Part shown: positions 37,877-47,426 of the stretch, piece after piece
How the letters are laid out: each line of letters begins with the position of its first letter
How positions within the stretch are numbered: position 1 is the stretch's first letter
Assembly (NCBI GenBank): GCA_903958045.1
Contig: CAJBRT010000215.1
Coordinates: 1-54,584, forward strand
DNA length: 54,584 nt
Reading direction: 5' to 3'
Source of the DNA: an uncultured Bacteroidota bacterium
GTDB taxonomy: Bacteria; Bacteroidota; Bacteroidia; Chitinophagales; Chitinophagaceae
Notes under the pieces: generated by a model
Database searches by the model: none
The model's input: the letters and a program-made list of their open reading frames with translations, nothing else
What the model was told of the DNA's origin: nothing
Made by a program: the position numbers and the translations under genes

Positions 37877-39325
37877 ATGATGGCGGAGCATGATTTTATT
37901 TCGGTATTTGATATGTTTAAAATTGGTGTGGGTCCTTCTAGTTCTCATACCCTTGGCCCTTGGCGCGCAGCACTTGATGTGATGCGTAAGTTGGAGGCTT
38001 CCCCAAAATCGGCTCCCATCCATTCCATCACTGTTTTACTTTATGGGTCACTTGCCAAAACGGGTAAAGGGCATGGTACAGATATTGCAGTGATGCTGGG
38101 GTTAATGGGATACGACCCCGAAACCATAGATGTTGGTATAATGGATGAACTCATCACGAATGTATCATCGGCGCAGCAATTGGTTTTAAAAAATCAGGCG
38201 CAACTATTTTTTGATCCGGCACAGCATATTCAGTTTTTAAAATCAGAATCACTACCATTTCATCCTAACGGGTTAACGTTTTTAATTGAATTAAAGGATG
38301 GAAATAAAATAGCCGAAACTTATTTTTCGGTAGGAGGTGGATTTATTGTGCAAGAAGGAAAAGAGCTTGATAAAAAAGAATTGGTTGAAGTTCCATTTAC
38401 AATAGGTCATGCCAATGATTTATTACACTGGTGTATGAAAACGGGACTCACCATTCGTGATATTGTTTTTGAAAATGAACTTACTAAACATAGTGAAGCT
38501 GAAATAAAAGAAGGGGTACTCAACATTTGGTATGCCATGCGTGATTGTATCTACCGTGGTGTACATCAAGGAGGCATGCTGCCTGGTGGCCTAGAAGTGA
38601 AGCGCAGGGCAGCTTCTATGAATAAGCGTTTGTTAAAAGAAGCTGTTTATGAGGGCTACGATACTTGGACATCACGCATACAAAAAGGCGGTAATGATTT
38701 TAGTTATATCCTAGATTTTGTAAGTGTATTTGCACTTGCTGTCAATGAAGAAAATGCTTCATTTGGTAGGGTGGTAACAGCGCCTACCAATGGTGCAGCT
38801 GGTGTCATTCCAGCAGTACTCCAATATTATATTTGTTTTTGTGCGCATGGACAATCAGCAAAAGAATTGGAAGAAAACATTATTACGTTTTTATTAACCG
38901 CATCAGAAATAGGAAGTTTGTTTAAAAAAGGTGCCACTATTTCTGCTGCGATGGGTGGTTGTCAAGCAGAAATTGGGGTATCATCAGCAATGGCAGCTGC
39001 GGGCTTAACTGCATTAATGGGTGGGTCGCAGCGTCAAGTGCTCATGGCTTCCGAAATTGCGATGGAACATCATTTAGGACTTACATGTGATCCTATTGGA
39101 GGCCTCGTTCAAATACCCTGTATTGAGCGAAATACTATGGGCGCCGTAAAAGCAATTACCGCATCACAACTTGCACTTCAGGGAACGCCTGATTTTGCCA
39201 TTGTTAGTTTGGATAAAGTGATTCAAACCATGTGGGATACCGCACAAGACATGAATAGCAAATACAAAGAAACTGCGGATGGTGGACTAGCGGTGCATGT
39301 GCCCATTAGTTTGTCAGAGTGTTAA
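37877..39325 (+). CDS. sdaA: L-serine ammonia-lyase (single-chain)
   Basis: [27 protein letters not shown]…[17 protein letters not shown]…[19 protein letters not shown]…[19 protein letters not shown]. Confidence 0.95.
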   Translation: MMAEHDFISVFDMFKIGVGPSSSHTLGPWRAALDVMRKLEASPKSAPIHSITVLLYGSLAKTGKGHGTDIAVMLGLMGYDPETIDVGIMDELITNVSSAQQLVLKNQAQLFFDPAQHIQFLKSESLPFHPNGLTFLIELKDGNKIAETYFSVGGGFIVQEGKELDKKELVEVPFTIGHANDLLHWCMKTGLTIRDIVFENELTKHSEAEIKEGVLNIWYAMRDCIYRGVHQGGMLPGGLEVKRRAASMNKRLLKEAVYEGYDTWTSRIQKGGNDFSYILDFVSVFALAVNEENASFGRVVTAPTNGAAGVIPAVLQYYICFCAHGQSAKELEENIITFLLTASEIGSLFKKGATISAAMGGCQAEIGVSSAMAAAGLTALMGGSQRQVLMASEIAMEHHLGLTCDPIGGLVQIPCIERNTMGAVKAITASQLALQGTPDFAIVSLDKVIQTMWDTAQDMNSKYKETADGGLAVHVPISLSEC

Positions 39326-39362
39326 GTTATTGGTTAAACGAACCAGCATTCATGTACCTAAC

Positions 39363-40523
39363 TTACACTAATTCTTCATCAGGCACCAACGCATAATTTT
39401 TTATCTCATTGTAAAGTGTGCCACGCTCAATCGGTTCTCTTTTTACTTGTTTGATGAGTCTAACCAGTTCGGCGGTGCTCATAGTGGGTGTTTGTTCTTC
39501 ACTACCAGCCATTGCATAAATTTTGGTAGAGTCATCTATGGTGCCATCTATATCATTCACACCAAATGATAAAGTGAGCTGCGCATTTTGTCTGCCAAGC
39601 ATTGGCCAGTAGGCTTTGATGTGCGCAAAATTATCCATGTAGAGGCGAGACACTGCGTACATGCGCATATCCTCTATCGTAGTGGATTCTGTTACATGAC
39701 TCATATCATTATCTTGGTTACGGAACTTTAAAGGAATAAACGTATTAAAGCCACCTGTTTGATCTTGCAGTTGACGTAAGCGCTCCATATGGTCTATGCG
39801 GTGCCAGTATTTTTCGATGTGTCCATAGAGTAATGTAGCATTACTATGCATACCTAAATTGTGTGCTACTTTATGAATATGCAACCAGCCATCCGCGTCT
39901 ACTTTGTCTTCACAAATTTGTTGTCTAATTTCTGGATGAAAAATTTCGGCACCACCACCAGGTAGTGAATCAAGTCCTGCCTCGTGTGCAAGTTTCATGC
40001 CTTCCTCTGTGGTAACTTTTGCTTTTTTAAACATGTAATCTAGCTCAACGGGTGTAAAGCCTTTGATATGTAAATCAGGACGGTGCGCTTTGATGGCTTG
40101 TAATAATTCAAGAAAAAAGTTGAGGTTCATTTTTGGATGAACGCCTCCTACAATATGCACTTCGGTAACAGGCTTGCCGTCGTAACTTTTTACAATGTGC
40201 ATCATTTGCTCGATGCTTAATTCCCAACCTTCTTCTCTGTTGGCATATAGTTTTGAATAAGAACAAAATTTGCAAGAGAACACGCAAACATTGGTTGGCT
40301 CGATATGAAAATTTTTATTGAAATACGTTTTGTCGCCGTGCTTTTGTTCGCGCACATAATTGGCAAGTGTACCAAGCCACGATAAAGAACCTTTTTCAAA
40401 TAGCATAACGCCATCGTCAAAAGAAATGCGCTCTTTGTTGATTATTTTATTGGCTATTTGTTGGAGTTCTTTGTCTTTGGTTGCTTCGATTAAAGAAACA
40501 ATGGCAGCTTTATTGGTACCCAT
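39363..40523 (-). CDS. mqnE: Aminofutalosine synthase MqnE (radical SAM)
   Basis: HIEPTNVCVFSCKFCSYSK, VHIVGGVHPKMNLNFFLELLQAIK, GGGAEIFHPEIRQQICEDK. Confidence 0.92.
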   Translation of the reverse strand: MGTNKAAIVSLIEATKDKELQQIANKIINKERISFDDGVMLFEKGSLSWLGTLANYVREQKHGDKTYFNKNFHIEPTNVCVFSCKFCSYSKLYANREEGWELSIEQMMHIVKSYDGKPVTEVHIVGGVHPKMNLNFFLELLQAIKAHRPDLHIKGFTPVELDYMFKKAKVTTEEGMKLAHEAGLDSLPGGGAEIFHPEIRQQICEDKVDADGWLHIHKVAHNLGMHSNATLLYGHIEKYWHRIDHMERLRQLQDQTGGFNTFIPLKFRNQDNDMSHVTESTTIEDMRMYAVSRLYMDNFAHIKAYWPMLGRQNAQLTLSFGVNDIDGTIDDSTKIYAMAGSEEQTPTMSTAELVRLIKQVKREPIERGTLYNEIKNYALVPDEELV

Positions 40524-40546
40524 CTCGCAGTCATTTATTTAGGCTG

Positions 40547-40554
40547 CAAAGTTA
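40547..40554 (-). promoter_or_regulatory. -7 element TAACTTTG upstream of mqnE
   Basis: Matches TAnnTTTG, 23 nt before the ATG. Confidence 0.5.
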
Positions 40555-40568
40555 CAACAACTTTAAGA

Positions 40569-41798
40569 CTAACCCATTAAAATACCGGCAATACTAGCCG
40601 ATAAATAAGAGGCCAAAGTACCGCACAATAAGGCTTTTAAACCAAGCTTGGCAAGGTCGGCTCTACGACCTGGGGCTAGTTCTCCAATACCGCCAATTTG
40701 CATACCAACGCTGCTAAAGTTTGCAAAACCGCAAATAGCGATACTTACAATCAAGAGTCCTTTTTCTGATACGATTGGAACGGCTTTTGTGGTCAAATTG
40801 TTAAACGCAACAAACTCGTTGATGGTTAATTTTTGCCCCAGTAGGGTAGCAGCATTCGCTACGTCTTGACCAGGAACACCCATGGCCCATGCCATTGGAT
40901 AAAATATTTTACTAAAAATAAAATCTAATGATAAACCAGGGTAAACAAGACCTAGTATGTAATTTAAAAAAGCAATTAAGGCAATAAAACCAATAAGCAT
41001 GGCAATTACGTTCACGGCAATTTTCATTCCATCGCTAGCGCCATGAGAAATGGCATCAATAATATTGCTGTACGGGCTTTTTACTTCTAGTTTTACTTTT
41101 CCCATGGTTTCTGATTCCTCAGTTTCAGGAAAAACAATTTTAGAAATAACGAGTGCGCCAGGGGCAGCCATTAAACTAGCCGTTAACAAGTACTCAGCCT
41201 TGGCACCCATATTAGCGTATACAATTAAGATACCACCCGCAATACAAGCAAGACTACCACTCATACTCGCAAGTAGCTCACTTTTTGTCATACCATTTAA
41301 ATACGGACGGATCATTACCTGTGCTTCAACCTGACCCACAAAGGCACTGGCTACGTTGCTTAATGCTTCGGCACCACTTACGCGCATGATAAAGTTCATG
41401 GCTTTGGCAATCATCGAAACAATAAATTGCATCACACCAAAGTGATATAAAATAGCCACCAACACGCACACCAATATAATGGTAGCGGTAACGCTAAATG
41501 CAAATACAAAACCACCTTGTCCAAAGTCTTTAACTCCGTCTGGTGCATTTACCATAACACCTCTGTATACAAAGGCAACACCTTCTCTAGCAAAACGTTC
41601 AATTTTTTCCATACCGTGGCCTAGTTTTTGAAAAAACCAGGTTACGGGTGGAACTTTTAATACAAGCACTGCAATCACTACTTGTAATAGCATGCCACTC
41701 ACGACTAGTCTGTAATTGATCCTTCTTTTATTGTTTGAAAACAAAAAGGCAATACCTAGAATTAGGATAATACCTAGTACACCGTGAAATTTGTCCAT
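40569..41798 (-). CDS. nupC: NupC-family concentrative nucleoside transporter
   Basis: MRVSGAEALSNVASAFVGQVEAQVMIRPYLNGMTKSELLASMSGSLACIAGGILIVYANMG, CGFANFSSVGMQIGGIGELAPGRR. Confidence 0.94.
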   Translation of the reverse strand: MDKFHGVLGIILILGIAFLFSNNKRRINYRLVVSGMLLQVVIAVLVLKVPPVTWFFQKLGHGMEKIERFAREGVAFVYRGVMVNAPDGVKDFGQGGFVFAFSVTATIILVCVLVAILYHFGVMQFIVSMIAKAMNFIMRVSGAEALSNVASAFVGQVEAQVMIRPYLNGMTKSELLASMSGSLACIAGGILIVYANMGAKAEYLLTASLMAAPGALVISKIVFPETEESETMGKVKLEVKSPYSNIIDAISHGASDGMKIAVNVIAMLIGFIALIAFLNYILGLVYPGLSLDFIFSKIFYPMAWAMGVPGQDVANAATLLGQKLTINEFVAFNNLTTKAVPIVSEKGLLIVSIAICGFANFSSVGMQIGGIGELAPGRRADLAKLGLKALLCGTLASYLSASIAGILMG

Positions 41799-41839
41799 GC
41801 TATTTATTTAGGCAGGGTTAGGGTAGTAAGATACCAGTC

Positions 41840-42160
41840 TTACATTAAAGATTGTATCTTTTTGTCAAGTACCGATTTAGGTACTGCGCCAATTTGTTTG
41901 TCTACAATTTGACCACCTTTAATAAATAAGATAGCAGGGATAGAAGTGATACCGTAGTTAACACTCAAATTAGGGTTGTTGTCTACGTTTACTTTTCCAA
42001 TATTTACTTTGCCATCATATTCTTTTGCGAGTTCTTCAATAACGGGTCCAATAGCTCTACATGGTCCACACCATTCTGCCCAAAAATCCACTAAGGTTAA
42101 TTTGTCGCTGTCTAATACTGTTGCCTGAAAATTGGCATCTGTTAATTCTAAAGCCATCAT
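41840..42160 (-). CDS. trxA: Thioredoxin
   Basis: LVDFWAEWCGPCRAIGPVIEELAKEYDGKVNIGKVNVDNNP. Confidence 0.97.
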   Translation of the reverse strand: MMALELTDANFQATVLDSDKLTLVDFWAEWCGPCRAIGPVIEELAKEYDGKVNIGKVNVDNNPNLSVNYGITSIPAILFIKGGQIVDKQIGAVPKSVLDKKIQSLM

Positions 42161-42204
42161 TTTTTATTTAAAATTGTAAGTAAAGTTTAATAATAAAGAA
42201 GTGT

Positions 42205-42212
42205 CAAATTTA
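42205..42212 (-). promoter_or_regulatory. -7 element TAAATTTG upstream of trxA
   Basis: Matches TAnnTTTG, 44 nt before the first ATG. Confidence 0.5.
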
Positions 42213-42250
42213 AATCCAAACCCTGCAACTGCCACATTGACTTTTCCACA

Positions 42251-45200
42251 TTAGCCAACAAGTCCTACTTGTACCTCCACATCTGGATTATCGAGTAAAA
42301 AGCCTGCCATTTCCTCATTCATTTCAAATCCTTTGTCAAAACTGTATAAACTTACCAACAAGTTTTCTTTGGGTTCCAAAACATTAAATCGGAGGCTAGA
42401 CTTGCCTGGGTATTTTTTTACGTTGGTTTCAATAAATGAAACAAACTCCGGCGTCAGTGAAGCAGCATGAATTTTGATATCTATACTTCTAGTTAAATGT
42501 TGTTTAACAGACTCTAATAAATTCATGGAACTTACTTTGAAATCAAATTCGTTGGGGCGGTTGTAACGCGGTCTAAAAAATCCGTTGAGTAAAATATTTT
42601 GTCCTTTTTCTAAATAATTTTGAAATTTGATATAGTCTTCACTCCACAAAACAAATTCTGTTTTACCACTAAAATCTTCGATCGCAAAAGAACCAAAGTT
42701 TTTACCTGTTTTAGTAACGCGGTGTTGCACATCAATAATAAGTCCGGCCACTTTTATGGCGCGCCCTGGGTTGGGTTGTAATTGTAAGGTTTCTTTTATT
42801 TCATTAAAATCTGCAATATTGGTGATGCCATAATAGCGCAGTTCAAATTTGAAATGATCTAATGGGTGTCCACTCATAAACATACCCGTCACTTCTTTTT
42901 CATGTTCGAGTAATTCGGTGAGGGTCCAAGGTTCTGTTTTGGTAAGTTTTGGAACAGGCACTTGCATGGCCGATGAAAGATCTCCAAAAAGGGTATTGGT
43001 AGATCCTGCACTTAGGCTTTGAAGTGCTTGACCGTAATTGATAATTTTTTCGAGGCCTGAAACGCGCTCACCATCTGGTATTTTAAAATACTGCGCTCTA
43101 TGAAAATCTGTAAAGCAATCAAATGCACCAGAGTAGGCTAAACTTTCCAATGATCTTTTATTGACACTTCTGCTAATCACTCTTTTGATAAAATCAAAAA
43201 TGCTTGCAAAGGAGCCACCTTTTTCTCTTTCTTTAATAATGGTTTCAATAGCAGCTTCACCTACACCTTTTAAACCCCCTAATCCAAATCTGATTTCTCC
43301 TTTTTGGTTAACGGCAAAACCGTTGAGTGATTCATTAATATCCGGCCCCAGTACTTTAATGCCCATGCGTTTACACTCTTCCATAAAGAAGGTGATTTTA
43401 TCAATGCTGCCTTGGTTATTTAAAACCGCCGACATATATTCTCCAGGGTAATGCGCTTTTAAATAGGCAGTTTCGTAGGCTACATACGCATAGCAGGTAG
43501 AGTGTGATTTGTTAAATGCATACTGTGCAAAGGCTTCCCAGTCGGTCCAAATTTTTTCGAGTACTTGTGCGTCATGACCTTTACTAGTAGCGCCTTCCAC
43601 AAACTGTGCTTTCATTTTATCCAGCACCGATTTTTGTTTTTTACCCATGGCTTTACGCAGTACATCGGCGTCGCCTTTTGTAAAGCCGCCAATTTTTTGA
43701 CTGAGTAACATTACCTGTTCTTGGTATACCGTAATACCATAGGTTTCAGACAATATTTCTTTCATTTCATCGAGGTCATAACTGATGGCTTCACGGCCAT
43801 GTTTACGGTCAATGAAATTGGGGATGTACGCAATAGGCCCTGGTCTGTAAAGGGCGTTCATGGCAATTAAGTCGTCAAATTTATCGGGCTTTAATTCGCG
43901 TAAATATTTTTGCATGCCCACACTTTCAAATTGGAAAGTGGCATTGGTTTCTCCTTGTTGGTAAAGCTTGAATGTTTTTTCGTCGTCTAATGGAATGGTA
44001 TCTAAATCAATGACAACGCCATGATTTTGTTTGATTAGCGCAAGTGCCATTTTTAAAATAGAAAGGGTTTTAAGCCCCAAAAAGTCCATTTTAATAACGC
44101 CGGCATCTTCAATAATACTGCCTTCAATTTGTGTGACCCACAAATCAGAATCTTTTGCTGTTGCTACCGGAATTAAGGTGGTTAAATCTTGTGGTGCAAT
44201 GATAATACCGGCAGCGTGGATGCCCGTATTTCTAACGGAGCCTTCTAATCTTTCTGCCTCTTTTAAAACCTGTGCACGAATATCACTCCCTCTATATATT
44301 TCTCGAAGCTTTTTTACATTGTCGATGTCTTCTTGTTGGTAACCTTCTTTTTCCTCTAACGATTTTGCGCCTTCTTTAATGGTAAGAGGAGCGTGTAAAA
44401 CTCTACCCAGCTCGGTGCCAGGTTTATCGGGCACTAATTTTGCAAGTACGTTACTTTCGGCGAGTGGCAAATCAAGAACGCGGGCTACGTCTTTGATACT
44501 CATTTTTGCAGCCATGGTACCGTACGTAATAATTTGTGCCACCTGATTTTTGCCGTATTTATCAACTACATAATCGATTACTTTTTGACGACCTTCATCG
44601 TCAAAGTCCGTATCGATATCGGGCATGCTCTTACGGTCTGGATTTAAGAAACGCTCAAATAGTAAGTTATACTTAATAGGATCAATATTGGTGATACCAA
44701 TACAGTAGGCCACTACTGAGCCTGCCGCGGATCCACGACCTGGTCCCACAAAAACGCCCATTTCTCTACCCGCTTTAATAAAGTCACTTACAATTAAGAA
44801 GTAACCCGCAAAGCCCATGGTTTTAATGGTAAATAATTCAAAGTCGAGGCGTTCTTGAATTTCAGGAGTTACATCATTGTACCGCATTTTAGCGCCTTCG
44901 CGCGTTATGTGTTGAAGATACTCCCACTGGTTTAGGTTGGCGTCTTTGTGTATCTGAAATTCTTTTGGAATAGGGAAAGCCGGTAGTAGAATATCCTTTT
45001 TTAAATTGAGGACTTCTACACGGTCAACAATTATGTTAGTGTTGTCGAGTGATGCTGGGATATCGCTAAAAAGCTTACCCATTTCCTCCTGCGTTTTAAA
45101 ATAAAACTGATCGTTGGGAAATTTAAAACGTCTATTTTTTATTTGTGCGTCATCATTTACAAAATCATCAAAACCAGGCGTGCTTTGTTTTTCGCCGGTA

Positions 45201-45946
45201 TTGATACAAAGTAAAATATCGTGTGCATTGGCATCGTCTTGATCTACATAGTGGCTATCATTGGTAGCAATAACAGGTACGTTAAACTTTTTCGAAAATT
45301 GTAATAAGGTATTATTAATGACTTCCTGCTCCTTAATATTATGGCGCTGAATTTCTATAAAATAATCTTCGCCAAATAAATCTAGCCACCACTTAAATTC
45401 TTTTTCTGCTTTTTCGGGCCCTTCATTTAAAATGGCTTGTGGCACATACGCACCTATGCAACAAGTAGTAGCAATAATACCTTCGTGGTACTGTTCAATT
45501 AATTTTTTATCGATACGGGGGTACTTGCTATACATCCCTTCAATAAATCCTAGCGATGTAAGCTTTACTAAATTCTCGTATCCCTTTTTATTTTTTGCGA
45601 GTAAAACCTGGTGGTATCTTTTGTCTTTTAATTCTTTGGTAAAGGTTTTTATGTGCATGTCTTCTACCACATAAAATTCGCAACCCACCACGGGTTTAAC
45701 AATGGGTTCCAAAATGTCTTTGCCAAATTCATCCTTGCCAACAATCTTTGTTTTTTTCCAAGCCTGACTTACAAATTCAAATGCGCCAAACATATTTCCA
45801 TGATCCGTAATGGCAAGGGCTGGCATGTTATTTTCGATGGCTTTATCGTATAATTTTTCTACCGAAGCCGCCCCATCAAGCAAGGAATATTGGGTGTGAA
45901 CGTGTAAGTGTGAAAAAGTTGGCATGGCCCAAATATCCTGACTCAT
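42251..45946 (-). CDS. dnaE: DNA polymerase III subunit alpha
   Basis: PHP domain (FSHLHVHTQYSLLDGAASVEKL), VGPGRGSAAGSVVAYCIGITNIDPIKYNLLFERFLNPDRKSMPDIDTDF. Start ambiguous: ATG 45946 or 45925 (MPTFSHLHVH); ORF track used TTG 45952. Confidence 0.97.
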   Translation of the reverse strand: MSQDIWAMPTFSHLHVHTQYSLLDGAASVEKLYDKAIENNMPALAITDHGNMFGAFEFVSQAWKKTKIVGKDEFGKDILEPIVKPVVGCEFYVVEDMHIKTFTKELKDKRYHQVLLAKNKKGYENLVKLTSLGFIEGMYSKYPRIDKKLIEQYHEGIIATTCCIGAYVPQAILNEGPEKAEKEFKWWLDLFGEDYFIEIQRHNIKEQEVINNTLLQFSKKFNVPVIATNDSHYVDQDDANAHDILLCINTGEKQSTPGFDDFVNDDAQIKNRRFKFPNDQFYFKTQEEMGKLFSDIPASLDNTNIIVDRVEVLNLKKDILLPAFPIPKEFQIHKDANLNQWEYLQHITREGAKMRYNDVTPEIQERLDFELFTIKTMGFAGYFLIVSDFIKAGREMGVFVGPGRGSAAGSVVAYCIGITNIDPIKYNLLFERFLNPDRKSMPDIDTDFDDEGRQKVIDYVVDKYGKNQVAQIITYGTMAAKMSIKDVARVLDLPLAESNVLAKLVPDKPGTELGRVLHAPLTIKEGAKSLEEKEGYQQEDIDNVKKLREIYRGSDIRAQVLKEAERLEGSVRNTGIHAAGIIIAPQDLTTLIPVATAKDSDLWVTQIEGSIIEDAGVIKMDFLGLKTLSILKMALALIKQNHGVVIDLDTIPLDDEKTFKLYQQGETNATFQFESVGMQKYLRELKPDKFDDLIAMNALYRPGPIAYIPNFIDRKHGREAISYDLDEMKEILSETYGITVYQEQVMLLSQKIGGFTKGDADVLRKAMGKKQKSVLDKMKAQFVEGATSKGHDAQVLEKIWTDWEAFAQYAFNKSHSTCYAYVAYETAYLKAHYPGEYMSAVLNNQGSIDKITFFMEECKRMGIKVLGPDINESLNGFAVNQKGEIRFGLGGLKGVGEAAIETIIKEREKGGSFASIFDFIKRVISRSVNKRSLESLAYSGAFDCFTDFHRAQYFKIPDGERVSGLEKIINYGQALQSLSAGSTNTLFGDLSSAMQVPVPKLTKTEPWTLTELLEHEKEVTGMFMSGHPLDHFKFELRYYGITNIADFNEIKETLQLQPNPGRAIKVAGLIIDVQHRVTKTGKNFGSFAIEDFSGKTEFVLWSEDYIKFQNYLEKGQNILLNGFFRPRYNRPNEFDFKVSSMNLLESVKQHLTRSIDIKIHAASLTPEFVSFIETNVKKYPGKSSLRFNVLEPKENLLVSLYSFDKGFEMNEEMAGFLLDNPDVEVQVGLVG

Positions 45947-45967
45947 ACGCAACCTTTTGGGGTGCAG

Positions 45968-45976
45968 TTATCCACA
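45968..45976 (+). promoter_or_regulatory. DnaA-box-like TTATCCACA in the dnaE/NlpC divergent intergenic region
   Basis: Exact match to the canonical nonamer. Confidence 0.35.
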
Positions 45977-46062
45977 ATGGCAGGTGAGGGGAACAGATTG
46001 TTAAAAAGTTATGCGCAAGGGCCCTTTTTACTCGTTTTTAGGCCTATACTTGTTCCATATTT

Positions 46063-46743
46063 ATGCGTCAAAAAGTATATATATTATCTGTTTTTGGACT
46101 TTTAGTGCTTTCAGGTTGTAAATCCCTGGGTAAGCTCACTTCCAAAGACCAGTCCAGCGCCACCAAAGTGCAAGGAAGCAGCTCGTCTATGCCGCGCGGT
46201 TTTTTGGATAATTTGGCCGTTTTACCCGGAGAAGTAAAGCTTGCTGGGGTAAAAGTTACGGCGCCACCTGTGGCGCCGGCAAATACCCAAACGTTATTGT
46301 ATGACGCCGCGCTTTCACTCCCCAATAAATATGCGAACCTACTAGGCGTTGCACCCACTGAATTAAACAATACGCTTCTTTTAAGCCAAATGGAAAAATG
46401 GTTTGGTACACAGTATTGTTTTGGGGGCAGCACCGATTCTTGTATCGATTGCTCTTCGTTTACACAAGTGATCCTGCGTGATGTATACAATGTAAAAATT
46501 CCAAGAAATTCGCAACAGCAATTTGATGCGTCTACCAAAATAGAAGTAGAAAATTTAAAAGAAGGCGACCTTGTATTTTTTAATACCGTTTCGGCGTCTA
46601 TGATTATCACGCACGTGGGTGTGTATGTATGTAACAATAAATTTTTACACGCATCTACCTCCAAAGGCGTTACCATTAATGATTTGTCGGAAAAATATTT
46701 TGCAAAAGCCTTTAGAGGCGCCGGCAGGTTTATAAACCCCTAA
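46063..46743 (+). CDS. NlpC/P60 (C40) peptidase lipoprotein
   Basis: Lipobox LVLSGCKS; FGGSTDSCIDCSSFTQVILRDVYNVKIPRNSQQQF…GDLVFFNTVSASMIITHVGVYVCNNKFLHAS. Confidence 0.92.
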   Translation: MRQKVYILSVFGLLVLSGCKSLGKLTSKDQSSATKVQGSSSSMPRGFLDNLAVLPGEVKLAGVKVTAPPVAPANTQTLLYDAALSLPNKYANLLGVAPTELNNTLLLSQMEKWFGTQYCFGGSTDSCIDCSSFTQVILRDVYNVKIPRNSQQQFDASTKIEVENLKEGDLVFFNTVSASMIITHVGVYVCNNKFLHASTSKGVTINDLSEKYFAKAFRGAGRFINP

Positions 46744-47356
46744 GGGTCCTCTGCAACCAAATTGTACCCGCCTCCGTTAACCTCGCATTTTCATTTTGAT
46801 CGGTGGCGCCAATACCCGCCTGCGTTACAATAGTACTACCCGCGTGTATCGTTTGTTGTAACCTTTTGAGCGAAATATCTTCTATAACACTTGCCCCGCC
46901 AAATTCGTCGGATGCTACCATGCAATCACGCACATCTAAAAATTCATTGTCAATACCCTCTTCTAATAAAAAATGGTGAAGGAGGGCGGAGCCAAGAACG
47001 GCGCCGGTACATACAATTTGATCTTTGTAATAAAGAAAAGAGCGAACGGGTTTGTCGTGTAGCAGCCACTCAATTTCTGTAAACAAATCACCTAAACGGG
47101 AAATACAAGCCTCTTTTTGGTCCACCAACAAAGCACCTGCATTGTTAAAAACGTTCTTTTTTACTGCCTCAAATAATTGTAAGGCAATGTCTTTGTTTCC
47201 ATCGAAAAAAGCGCTGGACACTTCCGATAGGGCGGACTCGATAAGGGCAGGGGTTTCCACTACATAGCAGGTTCCTCCCACATTATGGGCAGCAACGATA
47301 TTTAAAAAGGCTTCTTTTGACTGCGTTTGTTGAGCAGGGATCCATTGTAATTGCAT
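46730..47356 (-). CDS. Degenerate aspartokinase-like protein (amino acid kinase fold fragment, catalytic motifs not recognisable)
   Basis: YYKDQIVCTGAVLGSALLHHFLLEEGIDNEFLDVRDCMVASDEFGGASVIEDISLKRL…STIVTQAGIGATDQNENARLTEAG resembles the middle of aspartokinases. ATG at 47356; the ORF-track TTG at 47374 overlaps the -7 element. Confidence 0.72.
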   Translation of the reverse strand: MQLQWIPAQQTQSKEAFLNIVAAHNVGGTCYVVETPALIESALSEVSSAFFDGNKDIALQLFEAVKKNVFNNAGALLVDQKEACISRLGDLFTEIEWLLHDKPVRSFLYYKDQIVCTGAVLGSALLHHFLLEEGIDNEFLDVRDCMVASDEFGGASVIEDISLKRLQQTIHAGSTIVTQAGIGATDQNENARLTEAGTIWLQRTLRGL

Positions 47357-47371
47357 AAGCGCTAATTGGCG

Positions 47372-47379
47372 CAAAGTTA
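47372..47379 (-). promoter_or_regulatory. -7 element TAACTTTG upstream of the aspartokinase-like gene
   Basis: Matches TAnnTTTG, 15 nt before ATG 47356. Confidence 0.5.
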
Positions 47380-47385
47380 CAATAA

Positions 47386-47397
47386 CTTACGCGTAAG
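47386..47397. promoter_or_regulatory. Perfect 12-bp palindrome CTTACGCGTAAG in a divergent promoter region
   Basis: Exact palindrome between the aspartokinase-like gene and the ABC ATPase gene. Confidence 0.4.
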
Positions 47398-47426
47398 CAC
47401 TATCTTTATGCCATTAAAGCGAAGCT

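Noticed and set aside
46068-46676. 202-aa ORF antisense to the NlpC/P60 gene
   Set aside because: Shadow ORF: the plus-strand frame has a lipobox and conserved C40 motifs, while this translation shows no domain features. It also does not supply the missing C-terminal half of the aspartokinase-like gene.
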